64,000 bases of DNA from Campylobacter showae (GCF_900573985.1 NZ_UWOK01000001.1:1798001-1862000), one strand, 5' to 3'. Counted from the stretch's first letter, positions 43,347 to 53,407 are shown. Numbers and translations are program-made. The notes: generated by a model from the letters alone, not told the origin.

Positions 43347-44094
43347 TGCTTTTTACTCCATATATCAAAGCGCCCGCGGGCATCGCCGCAAGCGCGATCA
43401 AAAACGCGGCTATATCAAGGCTGTCTTGTCTTTTTAGCGCCAAAAATCCGACGACCAAAACCGCATACGCGATCAGTCGAAAAGGCACGAAGGCGGTGAA
43501 ATAGTTGGGCGAATTTTGCTTTAAATTACGCGTGAAATTTTGCTTTTTTGAGGGCTTAGCTTCGCTGTTTTGATTTGATTCGTTCAAATTTGACTCGCTT
43601 GCCGCGCTTAAATTTGACCCGCCAATTTGGCTTGCGCCGCTTAAATTCTGCTCGTCAAATTTGCCCTGCGCGGCTTCGTTTTGTTCTGTTGCCGCGTCAA
43701 ATTTAACCCGCTCGTTTTCGCCGTTTAAATTTAGCCCCGCCGCTTGGTCAAATTCCGCGTCTATTTTTGCGAGACCGTCCAAATTTGAGGCATCTAGTCG
43801 CTTAGTATTTTTGCGGTGCGGGTCATGCCCGTCAAATTTAGCCTCCGCGGGGCGATCCGGAAACTCCTCGTGATTTTCGCCCCATTCGTCTATGTCGTCC
43901 TCTGCGGAGGCGTCATAGTCTCGCACGCCGTTTTCTATACGTTTTTTGTAGGCTCTAAAGGTCGCGGCCAGCACCAAAAGCGAGCCCGCAAACGCGACCT
44001 GCGAGCTGTAAAACCACGCGCGGCCAAATACAGCCGAGCCCAGCAAAAGCAAAGCCTCAAATGCGCCGTAAACGGCAATGAGCTTAAAATTCAC
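43336..44094 (-). CDS. Membrane protein with low-complexity insertion
   Basis: A 252-residue protein: two membrane helices near the N terminus (residues 5-45), a long acidic and Asn-rich middle (about residues 60-195), and two helices at the C terminus (about 205-245). The DNA of the middle is made largely of AAATTT-type elements, one every 20-40 bases, read as KFD, NLD, NLS and similar. The flanking helices look ordinary. It overlaps atpZ by four bases. Function unknown; the helices match the position of a membrane protein in the C. jejuni string. Confidence 0.75.
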   Translation of the reverse strand: MNFKLIAVYGAFEALLLLGSAVFGRAWFYSSQVAFAGSLLVLAATFRAYKKRIENGVRDYDASAEDDIDEWGENHEEFPDRPAEAKFDGHDPHRKNTKRLDASNLDGLAKIDAEFDQAAGLNLNGENERVKFDAATEQNEAAQGKFDEQNLSGASQIGGSNLSAASESNLNESNQNSEAKPSKKQNFTRNLKQNSPNYFTAFVPFRLIAYAVLVVGFLALKRQDSLDIAAFLIALAAMPAGALIYGVKSNEK

Positions 44095-44369
44095 TCATCG
44101 TCCTCGTCATCGTCTTTCGCGGGTTTAAATTTGCCTTTATCTTTTAGTTCATCTAGACTTTTTATCTGCACGTCGTAGGCCTTTTTGATGTTTAGGCCGG
44201 CTGCGGCGATACCGACTGCGATACCCGCAAACAGCGTCCACGTCCAGCCGGTTTCCTTCATCATCCAGTAGCCAAACCCAGCCCCGATAGCAAGCGCCAC
44301 GACGATAGAAACGCCCAAACTTAGCTGCTCGGCGCCTTTTACGACGTCGCCTAAATTTATCTTCGCCAT
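44091..44369 (-). CDS. AtpZ/AtpI-family small membrane protein
   Basis: A 92-residue protein with two membrane helices (residues 17-34 and 42-60) and an acidic tail (DDDEDDE). GVSIVVALAIGAGFGYWM and the following GWTWTLFAGIAVGIAAAGLNI match AtpZ/AtpI-type proteins, which assist assembly of the ATP synthase c-ring or Mg/Ca entry. No atp genes are nearby. Shares one base with hemL. Confidence 0.82.
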   Translation of the reverse strand: MAKINLGDVVKGAEQLSLGVSIVVALAIGAGFGYWMMKETGWTWTLFAGIAVGIAAAGLNIKKAYDVQIKSLDELKDKGKFKPAKDDDEDDE

Positions 44370-45784
44370 TAGGCAAATCCCCAGCTGTTTTTCATGCGCT
44401 CTTGTATCGCTTCGCGCTCTTTTCTGGCCTCTTTTAGACGCTCTTCTAGATCGGCGATCCTTGCTTTTACCTCGCGCATCTCCTCGTTCTCGCTTGTGCT
44501 TTCCGCAGCTATCTCGGCAAAGCTCTCGTCTGCGGCTTTAATGGCAAATTTGATATCCTCTTCGCTCATCGCGTCGCAGATAAAGCCCGTCTCAAACTGG
44601 CTAGGTGCTAGATAGACGCCCTTTTTAAGCATTTTGGCGTGAAATTTGGCGTAAAGCTTAACGTCGCTTTTTAGCGCGTCGTCGTAGTTTTTAACCTCGC
44701 TTGCGGTAAAGAAAAAGCCAAACATCGAGCCTCGCACCGTCGTTTGCAGAGCAATGCCATGCTTCGTGGCGACACTTTTTAGTCCGTGAGCGAACAGTAC
44801 GGCTAGTTTATTTAGGCGGTCATAAAGATCATGATCGGCGAAAATTTTACTCAGGCTTGCGATGCCGGCAGCCATAGCTACGGGATTGCCGCTTAGCGTG
44901 CCTGCCTGATACACCGCACCTTCGGGGCTTAGGTAGTCCATGATCGCCGCCTTTCCACCAAACGCAGCCGCCGGGCAGCCGCCGCCGATAACCTTACCAA
45001 AGGTCACGAGATCGGCCTCTATGCCGTTAAATTCGAACGACCCGTGCCTGCTCGCTCGAAATCCGCTCATAACCTCGTCAAAAATTAACACCGCGCCGTT
45101 TTGGTCGCAAAGGCGTCTAAGCTCGCTTAAAAACTCGTTACCAGCAGGCACAAGCCCCATATTTCCCGCGATCGGTTCGATGATTAGCGCGCCGATTTTG
45201 CCCGGATTTGCCTCAAATATCGCTCGCACGCTAGCTATATCGTTGTAGCGCGCTAGATAGGTGTTTTTCACCACGTCTGCCGGTACTCCGCCGCTGGAAG
45301 CATTGCCGTAGGTCGTAGCACCACTGCCTGCTTTCACCAAAAGCGCGTCGCTGTGCCCGTGATAGCAGCCTTCAAATTTTATGAGTCCGTCCTTGCCGCT
45401 AAAGCCGCGCGCTACGCGTATCGCGCTCATAGTGGCCTCAGTGCCGGAGCTTACAAAACGCACCTTTTCTACATTTTTAAACTCGTCGCAGATTAGCTTT
45501 GCTAGCTTGGTTTCCAAATTTGATGGAGCGCCAAAGCTTAGTCCCTTTTTAACCGTCGCTATCACCGCACTCTCAATGTCGGGATCGCAGTGTCCAAAAA
45601 TGAGCGGTCCCCAGCTCTGGATGAAGTCCAGATAGCGGTTTTCCTCGATATCGACTAGATACGCGCCCTCGCCGCGGTCCACCACAAATGGCTCGCCGCC
45701 TACGCTGCCAAACGCGCGAACGGGCGAATCTACGCCGCCCGGGATATATTTTTTAGCTAGCCCGAAAGCTTCTTTGTTCGTCAT
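44369..45784 (-). CDS. hemL: Glutamate-1-semialdehyde aminotransferase with C-terminal coiled-coil tail
   Basis: PLP enzyme forming 5-aminolevulinate for heme from glutamate-1-semialdehyde. The PLP lysine lies in [18 protein letters not shown]; the [16 protein letters not shown] and [16 protein letters not shown] blocks are conserved. At 471 residues it exceeds the usual 425-430 because of a tail from about residue 428 ([20 protein letters not shown]), a predicted coiled coil. The cytochrome gene upstream shares the operon (four-base overlap). Confidence 0.96.
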   Translation of the reverse strand: MTNKEAFGLAKKYIPGGVDSPVRAFGSVGGEPFVVDRGEGAYLVDIEENRYLDFIQSWGPLIFGHCDPDIESAVIATVKKGLSFGAPSNLETKLAKLICDEFKNVEKVRFVSSGTEATMSAIRVARGFSGKDGLIKFEGCYHGHSDALLVKAGSGATTYGNASSGGVPADVVKNTYLARYNDIASVRAIFEANPGKIGALIIEPIAGNMGLVPAGNEFLSELRRLCDQNGAVLIFDEVMSGFRASRHGSFEFNGIEADLVTFGKVIGGGCPAAAFGGKAAIMDYLSPEGAVYQAGTLSGNPVAMAAGIASLSKIFADHDLYDRLNKLAVLFAHGLKSVATKHGIALQTTVRGSMFGFFFTASEVKNYDDALKSDVKLYAKFHAKMLKKGVYLAPSQFETGFICDAMSEEDIKFAIKAADESFAEIAAESTSENEEMREVKARIADLEERLKEARKEREAIQERMKNSWGFA

Positions 45785-46137
45785 TTTTTATCCTTGTTGA
45801 AATTTATAACGTATTCGTAAAGCAAATTTATCTCTTCGTCGGTTAGAAAGTAGCTAGGCATAACGCTTCTAGCGCTTAGCACGCCCTCTTTAAACGTCTC
45901 AAAATCAAGATTGTTTATCCTGGGCGCTCTTAGCTCGTCGTCGATGACCTGCTTGGTTTTTTTATCAAAATGTCTATATTTTGATATGAGCGAGCCTTCG
46001 CCGCCGCTGCCGTGACACTTGTCGCAGCCGATGCCGCGCGGGTTTTGATAGAGCATCTTTGCGTATTCGTTTTTTGTAATAAAATCGCTCGCAAACGCCG
46101 CGCCGCAAAGTAGCGCTGAAATCAGCCAAATTTTCAT
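45781..46137 (-). CDS. Monoheme c-type cytochrome
   Basis: A 118-residue periplasmic protein with a signal peptide (residues 1-17), the heme site CDKCH (38-42) and a distal Met in [12 protein letters not shown], the class I cytochrome c layout. It would carry electrons in the periplasm. Co-directional and overlapping with hemL, which makes the heme precursor; similar arrangement in C. jejuni. Confidence 0.9.
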   Translation of the reverse strand: MKIWLISALLCGAAFASDFITKNEYAKMLYQNPRGIGCDKCHGSGGEGSLISKYRHFDKKTKQVIDDELRAPRINNLDFETFKEGVLSARSVMPSYFLTDEEINLLYEYVINFNKDKK

Positions 46138-46182
46138 AAATTCTTTCTCTTTTTCGTAAATTTAATCTAAAATTAGCTATCA

Positions 46183-46188
46183 TACAAT
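46183..46188 (+). promoter_or_regulatory. Likely -10 box of folD
   Basis: TACAAT within CTATCATACAATCTTTG, 31 bases before the ATG at 46220. RBS AAAGGA follows. The -10 lies in AT-rich DNA between the divergent cytochrome and folD genes. Confidence 0.45.
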
Positions 46189-46219
46189 CTTTGCGATTAA
46201 AAAGTAATAAAGGACGAAA

Positions 46220-47071
46220 ATGACGATATTAGACGGCAAAAACGTAAGCGCGCAGGTAAAGGAAAGAGTAAAAAACGAAGCGTTAAATTTGAAAAATCAA
46301 GGCATAGAGCCTGCGCTTGCGGTGATACTGGTCGGCGAGGATAAAGCCAGCCAAACCTACGTCGCGGCAAAAGAAAAAGCCTGCATAGCCTGCGAGATAA
46401 AAAGCGTAATGCACCGCTTACCCGAGTCTACGACACAAAGCGAGCTAATCGCGCTAATAGACGTGCTAAATTTAGACGACGGCATCGACGGCATATTAGT
46501 GCAGCTGCCGCTACCAAAGCACATAGATACGAATAAAATTTTAGAAACCATTAGCCCCGAAAAAGACGTGGACGGCTTTGCCGCGATAAACGTCGGTAAA
46601 CTAGCTAGCGGACTTGACGGGTTCGTACCGTGCACGCCGCTAGGCATAATGGAAATTTTTAAAGCCTACGATATAAATTTAGAGGGCAAAAACGCCGTCG
46701 TGATCGGACGTAGCAACATCGTGGGCAAACCGATGGCAAATCTACTGCTAAACGCCAACGCGACCGTAACCGTGACGCATAGCAAAACGCGAAATTTAAA
46801 AGAAATTTGCGCGGACGCCGACATCCTAGTGGCCGCTATCGGTAGAGCCGATTTCGTAACGGCGGATATGGTAAAAGAGGGCGCCGTCGTAATCGACGTA
46901 GGCATAAACCGCATGGACGACGGCAAGCTAAAAGGCGACGTCAAATTTGACGAGATAGCGCCTAAATGCTCGTTTATAACTCCGGTTCCGGGAGGCGTAG
47001 GCCCGATGACTATCGCGATGCTACTGTCAAACACGATAAAATCAGCTAAAAACCGCGCGAAGAAGGCATAA
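46220..47071 (+). CDS. folD: Methylene-THF dehydrogenase/cyclohydrolase
   Basis: Bifunctional FolD interconverts 5,10-methylene-, methenyl- and 10-formyl-THF with NADP. The 283-residue protein has QTYVAAKEKAC (catalytic Lys in YxxxK), the GILVQLPLPKHI block, the CTPLGIMEIF motif, VVIGRSNIVGKPMANLL and TPVPGGVGPMTIAML. First gene of folD-lepB-M50. Confidence 0.97.
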   Translation: MTILDGKNVSAQVKERVKNEALNLKNQGIEPALAVILVGEDKASQTYVAAKEKACIACEIKSVMHRLPESTTQSELIALIDVLNLDDGIDGILVQLPLPKHIDTNKILETISPEKDVDGFAAINVGKLASGLDGFVPCTPLGIMEIFKAYDINLEGKNAVVIGRSNIVGKPMANLLLNANATVTVTHSKTRNLKEICADADILVAAIGRADFVTADMVKEGAVVIDVGINRMDDGKLKGDVKFDEIAPKCSFITPVPGGVGPMTIAMLLSNTIKSAKNRAKKA

Positions 47072-47074
47072 ATT

Positions 47075-47941
47075 TTGAAAAAAGCGTTTAATAAATTTTT
47101 AGATTTTTCAAACAGCTGGACGGGCACGGTCGTCATCGTCCTGCTCGTGATTTTTTTTGTCGCGCAGGCCTTCGTGATACCGTCTGGTTCGATGAAGGAC
47201 ACGCTTTTAGTCGGCGATCATCTTTTTGTTAAAAAATTTAGCTACGGCATCTCAACCCCGCGCATTCCGTGGATAGAGGTCAAGGTTTTGCCAGATTTTA
47301 ACGGTAACGGTCATCTCATCGAGGGCGCAAAGCCGCAGCGCGGCGATATCGTGGTTTTTCGCTATCCGCACGATGAAAAGATCCACTACGTCAAGCGAAA
47401 TTTCGCAGTCGGCGGCGACGAAGTGATATTTACAGAAAAGGCGCTATTTTTACACCCGCACGAGGGCGAGGAGTTTATAAAGGCAAATTTCGACGAAAAA
47501 GATATAGTAAAATTTGGTGGTAAGCTTTTTGTACGCGAGCCATATAAATTCGGCGGCATACACTACGACGAGAAGGTAAATTTATTTGAACTAGCCGTAA
47601 ACTACCTAAACGCTAGCAAATTCGCCATGCAACCCGTTATCGTAAACGAACTACCAAGCGTAGGCAACTATCCGTTTAACGCATTTTATTTTCAGGTTCC
47701 AGAGGGCGAGTTTTTCATGATCGGCGATAACCGCGACCACTCAAACGACAGCCGTTTTTGGGGGCCAGTGGCATATAAAAATATCGTCGGCAAGCCGTGG
47801 TTTGTATATTTTAGCTGGGATGACGAATACAAAATCAGATGGAACAGAGTCGGCAAGAGCGTGGACTTTATACAAAACTCGCCTGAGCTGCTAGACGCCG
47901 CCAGAGCCGAAGCTAAAAACGACGGAAACAAGATCGAATGA
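47075..47941 (+). CDS. lepB: Signal peptidase I
   Basis: Cleaves signal peptides of exported proteins at the inner membrane. TTG start at 47075 follows AGAAGG and gives the expected N-terminal helix (about residues 17-35). Catalytic S39 lies in IPSGSMKDTLLVGD; the Lys lies in HYVKRNFAVGGDEV; GDNRDHSNDSRFWGPV is box E. 288 residues. Directly after folD and overlapping the M50 protease by four bases. Confidence 0.96.
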   Translation: MKKAFNKFLDFSNSWTGTVVIVLLVIFFVAQAFVIPSGSMKDTLLVGDHLFVKKFSYGISTPRIPWIEVKVLPDFNGNGHLIEGAKPQRGDIVVFRYPHDEKIHYVKRNFAVGGDEVIFTEKALFLHPHEGEEFIKANFDEKDIVKFGGKLFVREPYKFGGIHYDEKVNLFELAVNYLNASKFAMQPVIVNELPSVGNYPFNAFYFQVPEGEFFMIGDNRDHSNDSRFWGPVAYKNIVGKPWFVYFSWDDEYKIRWNRVGKSVDFIQNSPELLDAARAEAKNDGNKIE

Positions 47942-48591
47942 ACCTTGATAGCATCGACTTCGCAAAGGTTGCGATCCTAGTCGCAGTGCTCGTTATCTCC
48001 GTCGTCGGACATGAGATCGCGCACGGATATGCGGCGTTTAAATTTGGCGACCTAACCGCCAAAAATTTGGGGCGGCTCAGCATAAATCCCATAAAACACG
48101 TCGATCCGCTAGGAACTATCGTCGTGCCGGCACTCATGTATCTTAGCACGGGAGTGACGTTTGGCTGGGCTAAACCCGTACCCATAAATTTACGCACGGT
48201 GCTTTATAACGGCGGCTACAAAGCAGCTATAGTCGTCGCGCTTGCTGGCATCGCATACAACCTCGCTCTTTTTGCGCTAGCGTTTTGCCTATTTAAATTT
48301 ATAGGCTTCGAGGGTTTTTTTGACGGCGCGGTAGTGGAGTTTGTATTTATGCTTGCAGCCGTAAATTTAGTCTTGGCTCTCTTTAACCTCTACCCTATCC
48401 CGCCTCTTGACGGCTCAAAGGCGCTTGAGTATCTTTTGCGCATTTTCGGGCTTCACGGCGCGGCAAACCGGCTAAACGGTATGCAAAGATACGGCTTTAT
48501 AGCGTTAGTTATCATCGTGATCTCGCCGCTAAAAGATTATTTTTTCGAGCCGATACGATATGCTGTTGCTATCATGAGGATGTTTTTGTAA
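47938..48591 (+). CDS. Site-2-type membrane protease, M50 family
   Basis: A 217-residue membrane metalloprotease-like protein. HEIAH (residues 25-29) is the zinc motif, and NLYPIPPLDGSKAL carries the third ligand Asp. No PDZ domain is present, so it is the short M50 type, not RseP. Helices at about residues 8-25, 90-115, 120-140 and 180-205. Possibly cuts remnant signal peptides after LepB (inference from overlap with lepB). Confidence 0.9.
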   Translation: MNLDSIDFAKVAILVAVLVISVVGHEIAHGYAAFKFGDLTAKNLGRLSINPIKHVDPLGTIVVPALMYLSTGVTFGWAKPVPINLRTVLYNGGYKAAIVVALAGIAYNLALFALAFCLFKFIGFEGFFDGAVVEFVFMLAAVNLVLALFNLYPIPPLDGSKALEYLLRIFGLHGAANRLNGMQRYGFIALVIIVISPLKDYFFEPIRYAVAIMRMFL

Positions 48592-48667
48592 ACGGCAAAT
48601 TTTAAAATTTAGCCCAAATTTCGCTCCTAAAGGCTCGCGGCGAAATTTTACTTTAATGCTTTTTTGC

Positions 48668-48673
48668 TATAAT
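48668..48673 (+). promoter_or_regulatory. Sigma70 -10 box of the rpiB operon
   Basis: TATAAT in GCTATAATTAAGC, 28 bases before the rpiB ATG; extended-like TG is absent, upstream T-rich tracts fit the Campylobacter promoter style. Confidence 0.65.
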
Positions 48674-48701
48674 TAAGCATTTTTTAGCTTATGGAAATTT
48701 C

Positions 48702-49142
48702 ATGAAAATAGACAAAATTTTTATCGCGAGCGACCACGCGGGCTTTGATCTTAAGGCGCAAATTTGCGAGCTTTTAAAAAGCGAAGGTTTTAGCGTATGC
48801 GACCTAGGAACGCATAGCAAAGATAGCGTAGATTATCCCGATTTTGCCGAGCTTTTGGCGCAAAATTTGCGGCACGAAAACGAATACGGCGTGCTAATCT
48901 GCGGCACGGGCATCGGCATCAGTATCGCAGCCAACCGCCATGCGCACGTTCGCTGCGCGCTTTGTCACGACGTCACCACTGCAAAACTAGCCCGCGAGCA
49001 TAACGACGCAAACGTACTAGCCATGGGCGCTAGAACGATCGGCGACGCGGTCGCGGCAGATATGATAAAGGCTTTTTTCGCTACCGAATTTGCCGGCGGC
49101 AGACACGAAAGACGCGTGAAAAAGTTAGGAGGCGAGAAATGA
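48702..49142 (+). CDS. rpiB: Ribose-5-phosphate isomerase B
   Basis: Interconverts ribose-5-phosphate and ribulose-5-phosphate. The 146-residue protein has ASDHAGFDLKAQI at the start, the phosphate and catalytic CGTGIGISIAANR block and later RHERRVKKL. First gene of the run rpiB, a coiled-coil gene, apt, dedA, pepA and ychF, matching C. jejuni order as I recall. Overlaps the next gene by four bases. Confidence 0.96.
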   Translation: MKIDKIFIASDHAGFDLKAQICELLKSEGFSVCDLGTHSKDSVDYPDFAELLAQNLRHENEYGVLICGTGIGISIAANRHAHVRCALCHDVTTAKLAREHNDANVLAMGARTIGDAVAADMIKAFFATEFAGGRHERRVKKLGGEK

Positions 49143-49468
49143 CTGATTGGCTCGTACTTACCGTTTTGATATGCATTTGTATATATCTCACCGTTATGGT
49201 GTTTTACTTTAAAACCTTGCTTAAAAAAGAGCGTGCGACGCGCGATTTTATGAAAAACAATCTCCAAGATACCGAAGTCGTCATCCGCAAGCTGCAAGTC
49301 CAACTCCAGCGCGGTCTTGGCAACATCGACATACTCACCGACGAACTAAACAAGGTAAAAAACGATGCCAACGCCCTTCGCACCAGAAACTCGCAGTACC
49401 GCCTCGAAAACGACAAACTCCGCCAGCGCATCCGCGAGTTAGAGGGCAAAATCGAAGCGCTACTATAA
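49139..49468 (+). CDS. Membrane-anchored coiled-coil protein
   Basis: A 109-residue protein: one N-terminal helix in the membrane (residues 4-24) followed by a charged coiled coil (about 30-108). Conserved position between rpiB and apt in Campylobacter. No function known to me; the shape resembles small division or envelope scaffold proteins. Confidence 0.82.
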   Translation: MTDWLVLTVLICICIYLTVMVFYFKTLLKKERATRDFMKNNLQDTEVVIRKLQVQLQRGLGNIDILTDELNKVKNDANALRTRNSQYRLENDKLRQRIRELEGKIEALL

Positions 49469-49488
49469 ATCAAATTTAAAGGTAAAAA

Positions 49489-50037
49489 ATGAAAGAACTA
49501 GACAAAGCGGGGAAAGAATTTTTATTAAATTCCATCCGCTGCATAAACGATTTTCCAAAACCGGGCATAGTATTTCGCGACATCACGACGCTGCTAAACA
49601 ACAAAGAGGCGTTTAATTTTTTAATGGATCATCTAGTTGCCAGATACGAGGGTGCCGATATCGATTTCATCGCAGGCATCGAGTCTCGCGGATTTATATT
49701 CGCAGCGGCTTTGGCGGCTAGACTGCGACTACCTTTCGTGCCGATTAGAAAGCCTAAAAAACTGCCATACATCACGATCTCGCAAAAATACAGCCTAGAA
49801 TACGGCGTAGACGAAGTGCAAATTCACGTCGATGCATTCGGCGAAAAAGCGGGCGCAAAGGTGCTTTTAATCGACGATCTAATCGCTACGGGAGGCACGG
49901 CTAAGGCTAGCGTCGAGCTAATCAATCAAACAAACGCCGTTTGCGTAGAGGCCTGCTTTTTGATCGATTTAAAGGATCTGGGCGGTAGTGCAAATTTACG
50001 CCCGCTAACTAAAATTTACAGCATTTTGGAGCTATGA
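49489..50037 (+). CDS. apt: Adenine phosphoribosyltransferase
   Basis: Salvages adenine with PRPP to AMP. The 182-residue protein has [15 protein letters not shown], the [12 protein letters not shown] block and the PRPP motif [25 protein letters not shown]. Overlaps dedA by four bases. Confidence 0.97.
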   Translation: MKELDKAGKEFLLNSIRCINDFPKPGIVFRDITTLLNNKEAFNFLMDHLVARYEGADIDFIAGIESRGFIFAAALAARLRLPFVPIRKPKKLPYITISQKYSLEYGVDEVQIHVDAFGEKAGAKVLLIDDLIATGGTAKASVELINQTNAVCVEACFLIDLKDLGGSANLRPLTKIYSILEL

Positions 50038-50639
50038 TGGAAGAATTTTTTACAAAACTACTCATTGAGTACGGCTACATCATACTTTTCGTCTGGTGCA
50101 TAATGGAAGGCGAAATGGCGCTCATAATGGCGGGCATCCTCTCTCATCAAACGCATATGCATATCGCGCCGGCCATCTTCGTAGCAGGTCTGGGCGGCTT
50201 CGTCGGCGATCAAATTTACTTTTACCTAGGCCGCTATAATAAAAAATATATCGCCAAAAAGCTTCATACCCAGCGCCGAAAATTCGCCATCGCGCATATA
50301 ATGCTGAAAAAATACGGCTGGCCGATCATCTTTATCCAGCGCTATATGTACGGCTTTCGCGTCATCATACCGATGACCATAGGCTTAACTGGATACAGCG
50401 CAAAAAAATACGCGTTTATAAACCTAATAAGCGCGTGGTGCTGGGCTGCGATTACGATAATTCCTGCGTGGGTTTTGGGCGAGCACATACTTGAAATTTT
50501 ACACAAAGCAAAAGAGCACTGGTACGTCGCCGTGCCTGTAGTAGCGCTATTTTTAGGCGCTCTGCTCTACGGCTTTAGGCGCATAGAAAATAAAATTTTA
50601 AACGATAGGAGACACAGAAGTGCAGTTTCAACTCGCTAA
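50034..50639 (+). CDS. DedA-family membrane protein
   Basis: A 201-residue protein with about five helices including re-entrant parts. It has [15 protein letters not shown] and the [11 protein letters not shown] and [15 protein letters not shown] blocks (the R in FxxR..P) typical for DedA/VTT proteins, which flip phospholipids such as undecaprenyl phosphate or PE. Overlaps the start of pepA by 20 bases. Confidence 0.93.
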   Translation: MMEEFFTKLLIEYGYIILFVWCIMEGEMALIMAGILSHQTHMHIAPAIFVAGLGGFVGDQIYFYLGRYNKKYIAKKLHTQRRKFAIAHIMLKKYGWPIIFIQRYMYGFRVIIPMTIGLTGYSAKKYAFINLISAWCWAAITIIPAWVLGEHILEILHKAKEHWYVAVPVVALFLGALLYGFRRIENKILNDRRHRSAVSTR

Positions 50640-52071
50640 TAAAAAACTAAACGAAATCAAGGCTGATTTAGAGCTGATTTTCGTCGTAGATAAAAACCTG
50701 AAACATAAATTTATAAAAGACGAAAAGGCATTTAAATTTGCCAACTACAAAGGCGAGAGCGTCTTGCTTTTACTAGAAAGCGGCAGGATTTACGTGCCGC
50801 TCGGTAAGCTTGGCTACGACGAGCTTCGCATAGCTGCGGCAAAAGCCTATAACGCCGTAAAGTCGCTAAACGTCAAAAGCATTAAACTAGCCTCGTATCT
50901 CGCAGGTTGCCAAAAAATGAGCTTTCAGGCTCTAACCGAAGGCTTTTTACTGGGCGCTTATGAATTTAACAAATACAAAGAAAAAAAAGAAAAATACGCG
51001 CTAAAAGATATTATTTTTAGCAGCGAAGAATTTAGCGGCGAGGACGTCCGCGAAAACGACGCGCAAGACGGCTTTGCCCACGGCGAGATAATCGCCTCTG
51101 CGACAAATTTCACCAAAGATATCGTAAACGAAATCCCAGAAATCTACACCCCGCAAAAGATGGCGGAAGAGGCTCAAAATCTAACTAAAAACTATCCAAA
51201 TTTAAGCTGCAAAATTTACGATGAAAAATTCCTCGAAAAAGAAAAGATGAACGCATTTTTGGCCGTAAACAAAGCCAGCGTCCATCCGCCTCGCCTCATC
51301 CATCTTATCTATAAGCCAAAAGGCGCGAAAAAGCGCATAATCTTCGTCGGCAAGGGACTAACCTACGATAGCGGCGGGCTTAGCTTAAAGCCGGCTGATT
51401 ATATGCTAACTATGAAAGCCGACAAAAGCGGCGCGGCAGCGGCGATGGGTATAATTAAAGGCGCGGCGGAGCTAAATTTGCCTTTTGAAATTCACGCTAT
51501 TTTAGGCGCGACCGAAAATATGATCGGCGGCAACGCCTATAAACCAGACGACGTGCTAATCTCTCGCAGCGGTGTTAGCATCGAGGTGCGAAACACCGAC
51601 GCCGAGGGCCGCCTAGTGCTTGCCGACTGCCTCAGCTACGCACAGGATTTTAAACCCGACGTGCTAATCGACATGGCGACGCTAACGGGCGCTTGCGTAG
51701 TAGGCCTTGGCGAATACACTAGCGGCATAATGGGCAACAACGAGGAGCTAAAGGCGGAATTTAAAGCAAAAGCGGCAAAAAGCGGCGAGCTAAATACGAT
51801 TTTAGAGTTTAACCCGCACTTGCGCGAGCTGATCAAAAGCCAGATCGCGGACGTCAGCAACACAGGTTCTAGCCGTTACGGCGGCGCGATCACGGCGGGG
51901 CTTTTCCTAGATAAATTTATAAAAGACGAATTTAAAGACAAGTGGATACATCAAGATATCGCAGGCCCCGCATACACCGAAAAAGCTTGGGGATATAACC
52001 AGGCGGGCGCGACGGGAGCCGGCGTGCGAATGAATCTTTATTATCTATGCGCTATGGCAAAGGAGCTGTAA
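50620..52071 (+). CDS. pepA: Leucyl aminopeptidase
   Basis: M17 aminopeptidase of 483 residues that removes N-terminal residues in the cytoplasm. Active-site blocks are GKGLTYDSGGLSLKP, MKADKSGAAA and NTDAEGRLVLAD (metal ligands and the catalytic Lys/Arg). GTG start follows AGGAGACACAGAA. Stop overlaps the ychF start by one base. Confidence 0.96.
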   Translation: MQFQLANKKLNEIKADLELIFVVDKNLKHKFIKDEKAFKFANYKGESVLLLLESGRIYVPLGKLGYDELRIAAAKAYNAVKSLNVKSIKLASYLAGCQKMSFQALTEGFLLGAYEFNKYKEKKEKYALKDIIFSSEEFSGEDVRENDAQDGFAHGEIIASATNFTKDIVNEIPEIYTPQKMAEEAQNLTKNYPNLSCKIYDEKFLEKEKMNAFLAVNKASVHPPRLIHLIYKPKGAKKRIIFVGKGLTYDSGGLSLKPADYMLTMKADKSGAAAAMGIIKGAAELNLPFEIHAILGATENMIGGNAYKPDDVLISRSGVSIEVRNTDAEGRLVLADCLSYAQDFKPDVLIDMATLTGACVVGLGEYTSGIMGNNEELKAEFKAKAAKSGELNTILEFNPHLRELIKSQIADVSNTGSSRYGGAITAGLFLDKFIKDEFKDKWIHQDIAGPAYTEKAWGYNQAGATGAGVRMNLYYLCAMAKEL

Positions 52072-53174
52072 TGGGACTAGCAGTAGGTATCGTGGGTTTA
52101 CCAAACGTTGGCAAATCAACCACTTTTAACGCGCTAACGAAAGCGCAAAACGCCGAGAGCGCGAACTATCCGTTCTGCACGATCGAGCCCAATAAAGCCG
52201 TTGTGCCGGTGCCCGATAAGCGCCTAGGCGAGCTAGCCAAAATCGTAAATCCAAACAAAATCCAATACTCCACGATCGAGTTCGTCGATATCGCAGGCCT
52301 CGTAAAGGGCGCGAGTGCGGGCGAGGGTCTGGGAAATAAATTTCTCTCAAACATCCGCGAAACCGAGGTGATTTTACACATCGTGCGCTGCTTTGAGGAC
52401 GAAAACATCACGCACGTAGAAGGCGGCGTCGATCCCGTCAGGGACGTCGAGATCATCGAGACCGAGCTCATCCTCGCCGATATCGAGCAGCTAAACAAAA
52501 AAATCGAGCGTCTAACCCGCGAAGCCAAAGCAAACGCAAAAGGTGCGAAAGAAGCGCTAGAGACGGCAAATGCGCTACTAGCCCACCTAAATGACGGCAA
52601 AAGCGCGAGCAGCTTCGGCGGCAAGGACGACGACGCGTTTATAAATTTAAACAAAGAGCTAAGACTACTCAGCGCAAAAGAGGTCGTCTACGGCGCAAAT
52701 GTCGACGAGGACGGTATCTCGAAGGATAACAAATATGTACAGGCGCTTCGCGAGTTTGCCGCGCGCTCGGGACACGAGGTTATCAAGCTCTGCGCCAAGA
52801 TCGAAGAGGAGCTAGTAGGCCTTAGCGACGAAGAGGCGCATGAATTTCTAAGCTCGCTCGGCACGAACGAGAGCGGCCTAGAAAAGATCATCAAAACGGC
52901 ATTTGCAAAGCTAAATTTGATCAGCTACTTTACCGCGGGCGTCGTCGAGGTGCGGGCATGGACGATCGTAAAAGGCTGGAAAGCGCCAAAAGCCGCCAGC
53001 GTCATCCACAACGACTTTGAGCGAGGGTTTATCAGAGCCGAGGTAATCGGCTACGAGGACTACATCGCGTGCGGCGGCGAAAATCCGGCAAAAGAAGCGG
53101 GCAAAATGCGCCTAGAAGGCAAAGACTACGTCGTGCAAGACGGCGACGTGATGCATTTTAGATTTAACGTTTAG
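52071..53174 (+). CDS. ychF: Redox-regulated ATPase/GTPase YchF
   Basis: Obg-related P-loop protein (OLA1 family) that binds ATP and ribosomes and is linked to stress control. ATG at 52071 gives the family start MGLAVGIVGLPNVGKST; an upstream in-frame ATG at 52047 is inside pepA and is rejected. Motifs: G1 GLPNVGKST, G3 DIAGLVKGAS, NVDE in place of NKxD, and the C-terminal TGS part ending DGDVMHFRFNV. 367 residues. Confidence 0.97.
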   Translation: MGLAVGIVGLPNVGKSTTFNALTKAQNAESANYPFCTIEPNKAVVPVPDKRLGELAKIVNPNKIQYSTIEFVDIAGLVKGASAGEGLGNKFLSNIRETEVILHIVRCFEDENITHVEGGVDPVRDVEIIETELILADIEQLNKKIERLTREAKANAKGAKEALETANALLAHLNDGKSASSFGGKDDDAFINLNKELRLLSAKEVVYGANVDEDGISKDNKYVQALREFAARSGHEVIKLCAKIEEELVGLSDEEAHEFLSSLGTNESGLEKIIKTAFAKLNLISYFTAGVVEVRAWTIVKGWKAPKAASVIHNDFERGFIRAEVIGYEDYIACGGENPAKEAGKMRLEGKDYVVQDGDVMHFRFNV

Positions 53175-53407
53175 GGCGCAAAATCGGTCAAATTTGGCTT
53201 TTACAACTAAGCAGTTTTTTGTCCAAATTTGACTACTCTTGCTTTATACCTTGCGGCCATTGGTCTAAACGCGGGCAAAATAAATCTGACGCCTTTTCGT
53301 GCCGACACTGCGCTACAAAATTTGTTTTAGCCTTTAAGAGCGTGTTAAATTTAGCTCGGCGCGGTTTTGCCGCTCAAATTTGACTCGCGCTAAATTTAAG
53401 GAAAAAA

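Noticed and set aside
52047..52070. Longer YchF start at 52047
   Set aside because: It lies within pepA and adds residues absent from the family; the ATG at 52071 matches the conserved N terminus.
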